NCBI GenBank assembly: GCA_028289445.1
Contig: JANQPO010000017.1
Coordinates: forward strand, 62,001-126,000
Origin: Tepidamorphaceae bacterium
GTDB taxonomy: Bacteria; Pseudomonadota; Alphaproteobacteria; Rhizobiales; JAKSCL01
DNA length: 64,000 bases
Direction: 5' to 3'
The notes beneath the pieces were generated by a model. It had not been told where the DNA came from. It searched no databases and worked only from the letters and a program-made list of their open reading frames with translations. Positions 61,658-64,000 of this stretch are shown here, one piece after another (within the stretch, counting starts at the first letter, position 1; each line of letters begins with the position of its first letter). The position numbers and the translations under genes are program-made.

Positions 61658-63244
61658 ATGGCACCGAAAGTCTTGATTTCCGACAAGCTCTCCGAAACCG
61701 CCGTCAACATCTTCAAAGAGCGCGGTCTCGACGTGACCTTCGATCCCGATCTCGGCAAGGACAAGGACCGTCTCGCCGAAACGATCGCTGACTATGATGC
61801 GATCGCCATTCGCTCGGCGACCAAGATGACCGAGAAGGTGATTGCCCGCGCCGATAATTTGAGGGCGATTGGGCGGGCCGGTATCGGCGTCGATAATATC
61901 GATCTGAAGGCGGCGACCCAAAAGGGCGTCATCGTGATGAACACGCCGTTCGGTAATTCCATCACGACCGCCGAGCACGCGATTTCACTCATGCTGGCGC
62001 TGGCGCGGCAGATTCCCTCGGCCGACGCCTCGACCCGGGCCGGCAAATGGGAGAAATCGCGCTTCATGGGCGTCGAGATCACCGGCAAGACGCTGGGCAT
62101 TATCGGTTGCGGCAATATCGGCACTATCGTGGCCGACCGCGCACATGGGCTTTCGATGAAGGTCATTGCGTTCGATCCTTTCCTGTCGCAGGACCGGGCC
62201 GTTGAAATCGGAGTCGAGAAGGTCGAGCTGGAAGACCTCCTACGACGGTCGGATTTCATCACGTTGCACACGCCGTTGACCGACAAGACGCGCGACATCA
62301 TCGATGCCGACGCTCTGGCGAAAACGAAGAGAGGCGTGCGGATCATCAATTGCGCGCGGGGCGGGCTCATCGTCGAAGACGCATTGTTAGAGGCATTGAC
62401 GTCGGGCCAGGTCGCTGGCGCCGCTCTTGACGTGTTCGCTGTCGAACCGGCGACTGAGAGTCCGCTGTTCGATCTTCCGAACGTGATCTGCACACCGCAT
62501 CTTGGCGCTTCCACCACTGAGGCCCAAGAAAACGTGGCGCTGCAGGTGGCCGAGCAACTCGCCGACTACCTCCTGACGGGCGCCATCCGCAACGCGCTCA
62601 ACAGCCCGTCCGTGACGGCCGAGGAAGCGCCGATCCTCAAGCCTTTTCTCAAGCTTGCCGATTCACTTGGGTCCTTTGCAGGGCAACTCACCGAGACGGG
62701 GATCAAGGGCATGCGGATCGAGTATGAGGGCGACGTCTCGACCATGAACACCAAGGCGCTCACCGCGGCGGCGATCACCGGCGTGCTCAGCCCCTTGCTC
62801 CAGGACGTCAACATGGTCAGCGCGCCGGTGCTTGCACGAGAGCGCGGCATGAAGGTCGAGGAGGTGCTGCGCGAACAACAGGGCGCATATGAGAACTACA
62901 TCCGGCTGACCATCATGACTGAGCGCCAGAGCCGCTCGGTGGCTGGAACCGTCTATTCCGACGGCCGCCCTCGGATCATTCAGGTTAAAGGCGTCAACAT
63001 GGAGTCGGAGTTCTGGCCGCACATGCTCTACGTCACGAATGAGGATAAGCCGGGCTTCATCGGTGCGCTCGGCACGCTCTTGGGGGATCTTGCCGTCAAC
63101 ATCGCCACCTTCGCGCTCGGCCGCGAGAACCAGGGCGGTAGCGCCATCGCACTCGTCGGCATCGATGATCCGCTCAGCGAGGAGTCGTTGGCTGTGGTCA
63201 ACCAGCTACCGCATGTCCGCAGTGCCAAGGCGCTCGCGTTCTAA
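61658..63244 (+). CDS. serA: D-3-phosphoglycerate dehydrogenase, long form
   Basis: A 528-aa type 1 PGDH. Catalytic and nucleotide-binding domains: GRAGIGVDNIDLKAATQKGV about 72-91, GKTLGIIGCGNIGTIVADRA about 143-162, and ARGGLIVEDALLEAL. The intervening ASB domain (about 320-450) and a C-terminal ACT domain (about 455-528, TNEDKPGFIGALGTLLGDLA) are both present, giving the long, serine-regulatable form. It makes the first step of serine synthesis from 3-phosphoglycerate. Confidence 0.96.
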   Translation: MAPKVLISDKLSETAVNIFKERGLDVTFDPDLGKDKDRLAETIADYDAIAIRSATKMTEKVIARADNLRAIGRAGIGVDNIDLKAATQKGVIVMNTPFGNSITTAEHAISLMLALARQIPSADASTRAGKWEKSRFMGVEITGKTLGIIGCGNIGTIVADRAHGLSMKVIAFDPFLSQDRAVEIGVEKVELEDLLRRSDFITLHTPLTDKTRDIIDADALAKTKRGVRIINCARGGLIVEDALLEALTSGQVAGAALDVFAVEPATESPLFDLPNVICTPHLGASTTEAQENVALQVAEQLADYLLTGAIRNALNSPSVTAEEAPILKPFLKLADSLGSFAGQLTETGIKGMRIEYEGDVSTMNTKALTAAAITGVLSPLLQDVNMVSAPVLARERGMKVEEVLREQQGAYENYIRLTIMTERQSRSVAGTVYSDGRPRIIQVKGVNMESEFWPHMLYVTNEDKPGFIGALGTLLGDLAVNIATFALGRENQGGSAIALVGIDDPLSEESLAVVNQLPHVRSAKALAF

Positions 63245-63256
63245 GCCACAGCAGCG

Positions 63257-63293
63257 GGCGGCTGCCATGCCGGATTGGCATGGGTGGCCGCCG
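63257..63293. other. Long GC-rich hairpin after serA
   Basis: GGCGGC-TG-CCATGCC pairs with GGCATGG-GTG-GCCGCC around a short loop. It begins 12 bases after the serA stop. No T run follows, so it is not a classical intrinsic terminator; it may stabilise the 3' end or act with a termination factor. Confidence 0.45.
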
Positions 63294-63354
63294 CCGGCAT
63301 GGCTATAGTGAGGTCTTGAAACAGACCGAATCGGCCAAGGCACGGTAGAAAACG

Positions 63355-64000
63355 ATGGCGGAATCCAGACCGGGGGCGCGGTCGTCGACAGTAATTGGGG
63401 GGCGTCTGCTGCCGATCTATCTCTCCGCCGGTATTCTGCTTGCCGGTAATGGTCTGCTCGTCACGCTGGTGGCTATTCGGGCGAGCGCCGAAGGCTTCGG
63501 CAACACCTTCATCGGTTTGCTGGGCGCCGGCTACTTCGCCGGCTTCTTGGTCGCTTGCATCGTCACACCGAAGCTGATCCAGCGCGCCGGCCATATCAGG
63601 GTCTTTGCAGCACTTTCCGCGGGTGCTGCCGTGGCGGCGCTGACAATGATTATGTCGGTGACGCCGGAAACCTGGCTGGTTGCCCGCATCCTGTCGGGCT
63701 TTTGCTTCTGCGGCACGGCAACGGTGCTTGAAAGTTGGCTCAATGCGATTGCCGACAACTCCAACCGAGGCCGGCTTCTGGGTGTCTATCGGGTCGTCGA
63801 TCTTGGGTCCGTCATGGGTGGACAGTTCGTTCTGCCGGTGCTTGGCACCGGCGGCTTTCAGATCTTTGTCTTTGCCGGAATTCTGTTGGCAACGGCGCTG
63901 ATCCCCGTCTCGCTGTCGCGCCAGGCAAGTCCCGCGCCGCCGGAGAGCGCCAAGGTTCGACCTAGCTTGGTTTGGGCGATCTCGCCTACGGCGGCCTTTG
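63355..64000 (+). CDS. MFS transporter, N-terminal part (runs off right edge)
   Basis: Open frame from ATG 63355 to the window end, no stop, at least 215 codons. It encodes about six membrane helices with LLPIYLSAGILLAGNGLLVT at the start, a GYFAGFLVACIVTP helix, ARILSGFCFCGTATVLESWL and NRGRLLGVYRVVDLGSVMGG. This resembles the YcaD-type major facilitator subfamily. The substrate is unknown. It follows serA after about 110 bases. Confidence 0.82.
   Translation, partial: MAESRPGARSSTVIGGRLLPIYLSAGILLAGNGLLVTLVAIRASAEGFGNTFIGLLGAGYFAGFLVACIVTPKLIQRAGHIRVFAALSAGAAVAALTMIMSVTPETWLVARILSGFCFCGTATVLESWLNAIADNSNRGRLLGVYRVVDLGSVMGGQFVLPVLGTGGFQIFVFAGILLATALIPVSLSRQASPAPPESAKVRPSLVWAISPTAAF

Noticed and set aside
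1-64000. CRISPR arrays, tRNA or rRNA genes, insertion sequences
   Set aside because: No regularly spaced repeats, no cloverleaf with a T-loop GTTCGA-type signature, no transposase or integrase reading frame was recognised.

Overview
This window is chromosomal DNA from an alphaproteobacterium of high G+C content. The evidence is a set of family markers and local orders typical of that class: a DUF1013/TrcR regulator, an RcdA-family (DUF1465) protease adaptor, DUF1192 and DUF465 proteins, an aa3-oxidase subunit IV gene in front of a three-gene pntAA-pntAB-pntB transhydrogenase, 6S RNA between zapA and the 5-formyl-THF cyclo-ligase gene, and two perfect CtrA boxes (TTAA-N7-TTAAC). I cannot name the order or genus from the sequence. 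No rRNA, tRNA, CRISPR array, insertion sequence or prophage was recognised. The window starts inside a lytic transglycosylase gene and ends inside an MFS transporter gene.

Layout. 0-13 kb: an M3 oligoendopeptidase, a YbjN-like secreted protein, an AarF/UbiB kinase, the pnt operon, a membrane-anchored hydrolase with no canonical start codon, a TPR lipoprotein, rpsU, purE-purK and two divergent DUF465 genes. 13-22.5 kb: acyl-CoA and propionyl-CoA ligases, a TauE-type permease, an SDR, a VOC/WYL-regulator pair behind a 24-bp inverted repeat, trcR and a quinone oxidoreductase. 22.5-24 kb: a cell-cycle neighbourhood (DUF1192, CtrA box, candidate sRNA, rcdA, rpmE). 24-37.3 kb: an ABC exporter, then a long minus-strand block whose transcription order is tkt-gap-MOSC-pgk-fba-thiE-like-Sel1, then efp, an inositol-monophosphatase-family gene and a MotA/OmpA-type pair. 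37.6-44.6 kb: a DUF4164-like gene, zapA, 6S RNA, formyl-THF cyclo-ligase, ymdB, yebC, a small secreted protein under a Shine-Dalgarno-sequestering hairpin, then ruvC-ruvA-[foreign ORF]-ruvB-ybgC. 44.8-56.5 kb: tolQ-tolR-tolA-tolB-pal, an antisense phospholipase-D-like lipoprotein, cpoB, tilS, ftsH and glmM. 56.5-60.4 kb: an accessory stretch with a DMT-transporter remnant, a CtrA-boxed outer-membrane protein, and a lower-GC locus (GNAT-like gene facing an HTH / small ORF / PAS-like operon, with palindromic operator candidates). 60.4-64 kb: serC-serA, with a probable serC leader RNA, and the MFS gene.

Most genes are housekeeping: central carbon metabolism, serine and purine synthesis, envelope maintenance (Tol-Pal, GlmM, FtsH), Holliday-junction repair and cell-cycle control. 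The less ordinary signals are the CtrA-box-plus-three-hairpin element at 22761-22894, the translation-control hairpin at 40914-40956, the low-GC ORF wedged exactly into the ruvA/ruvB junction with ruvB apparently starting on CTG, and the regulated accessory locus at 58-60.4 kb.
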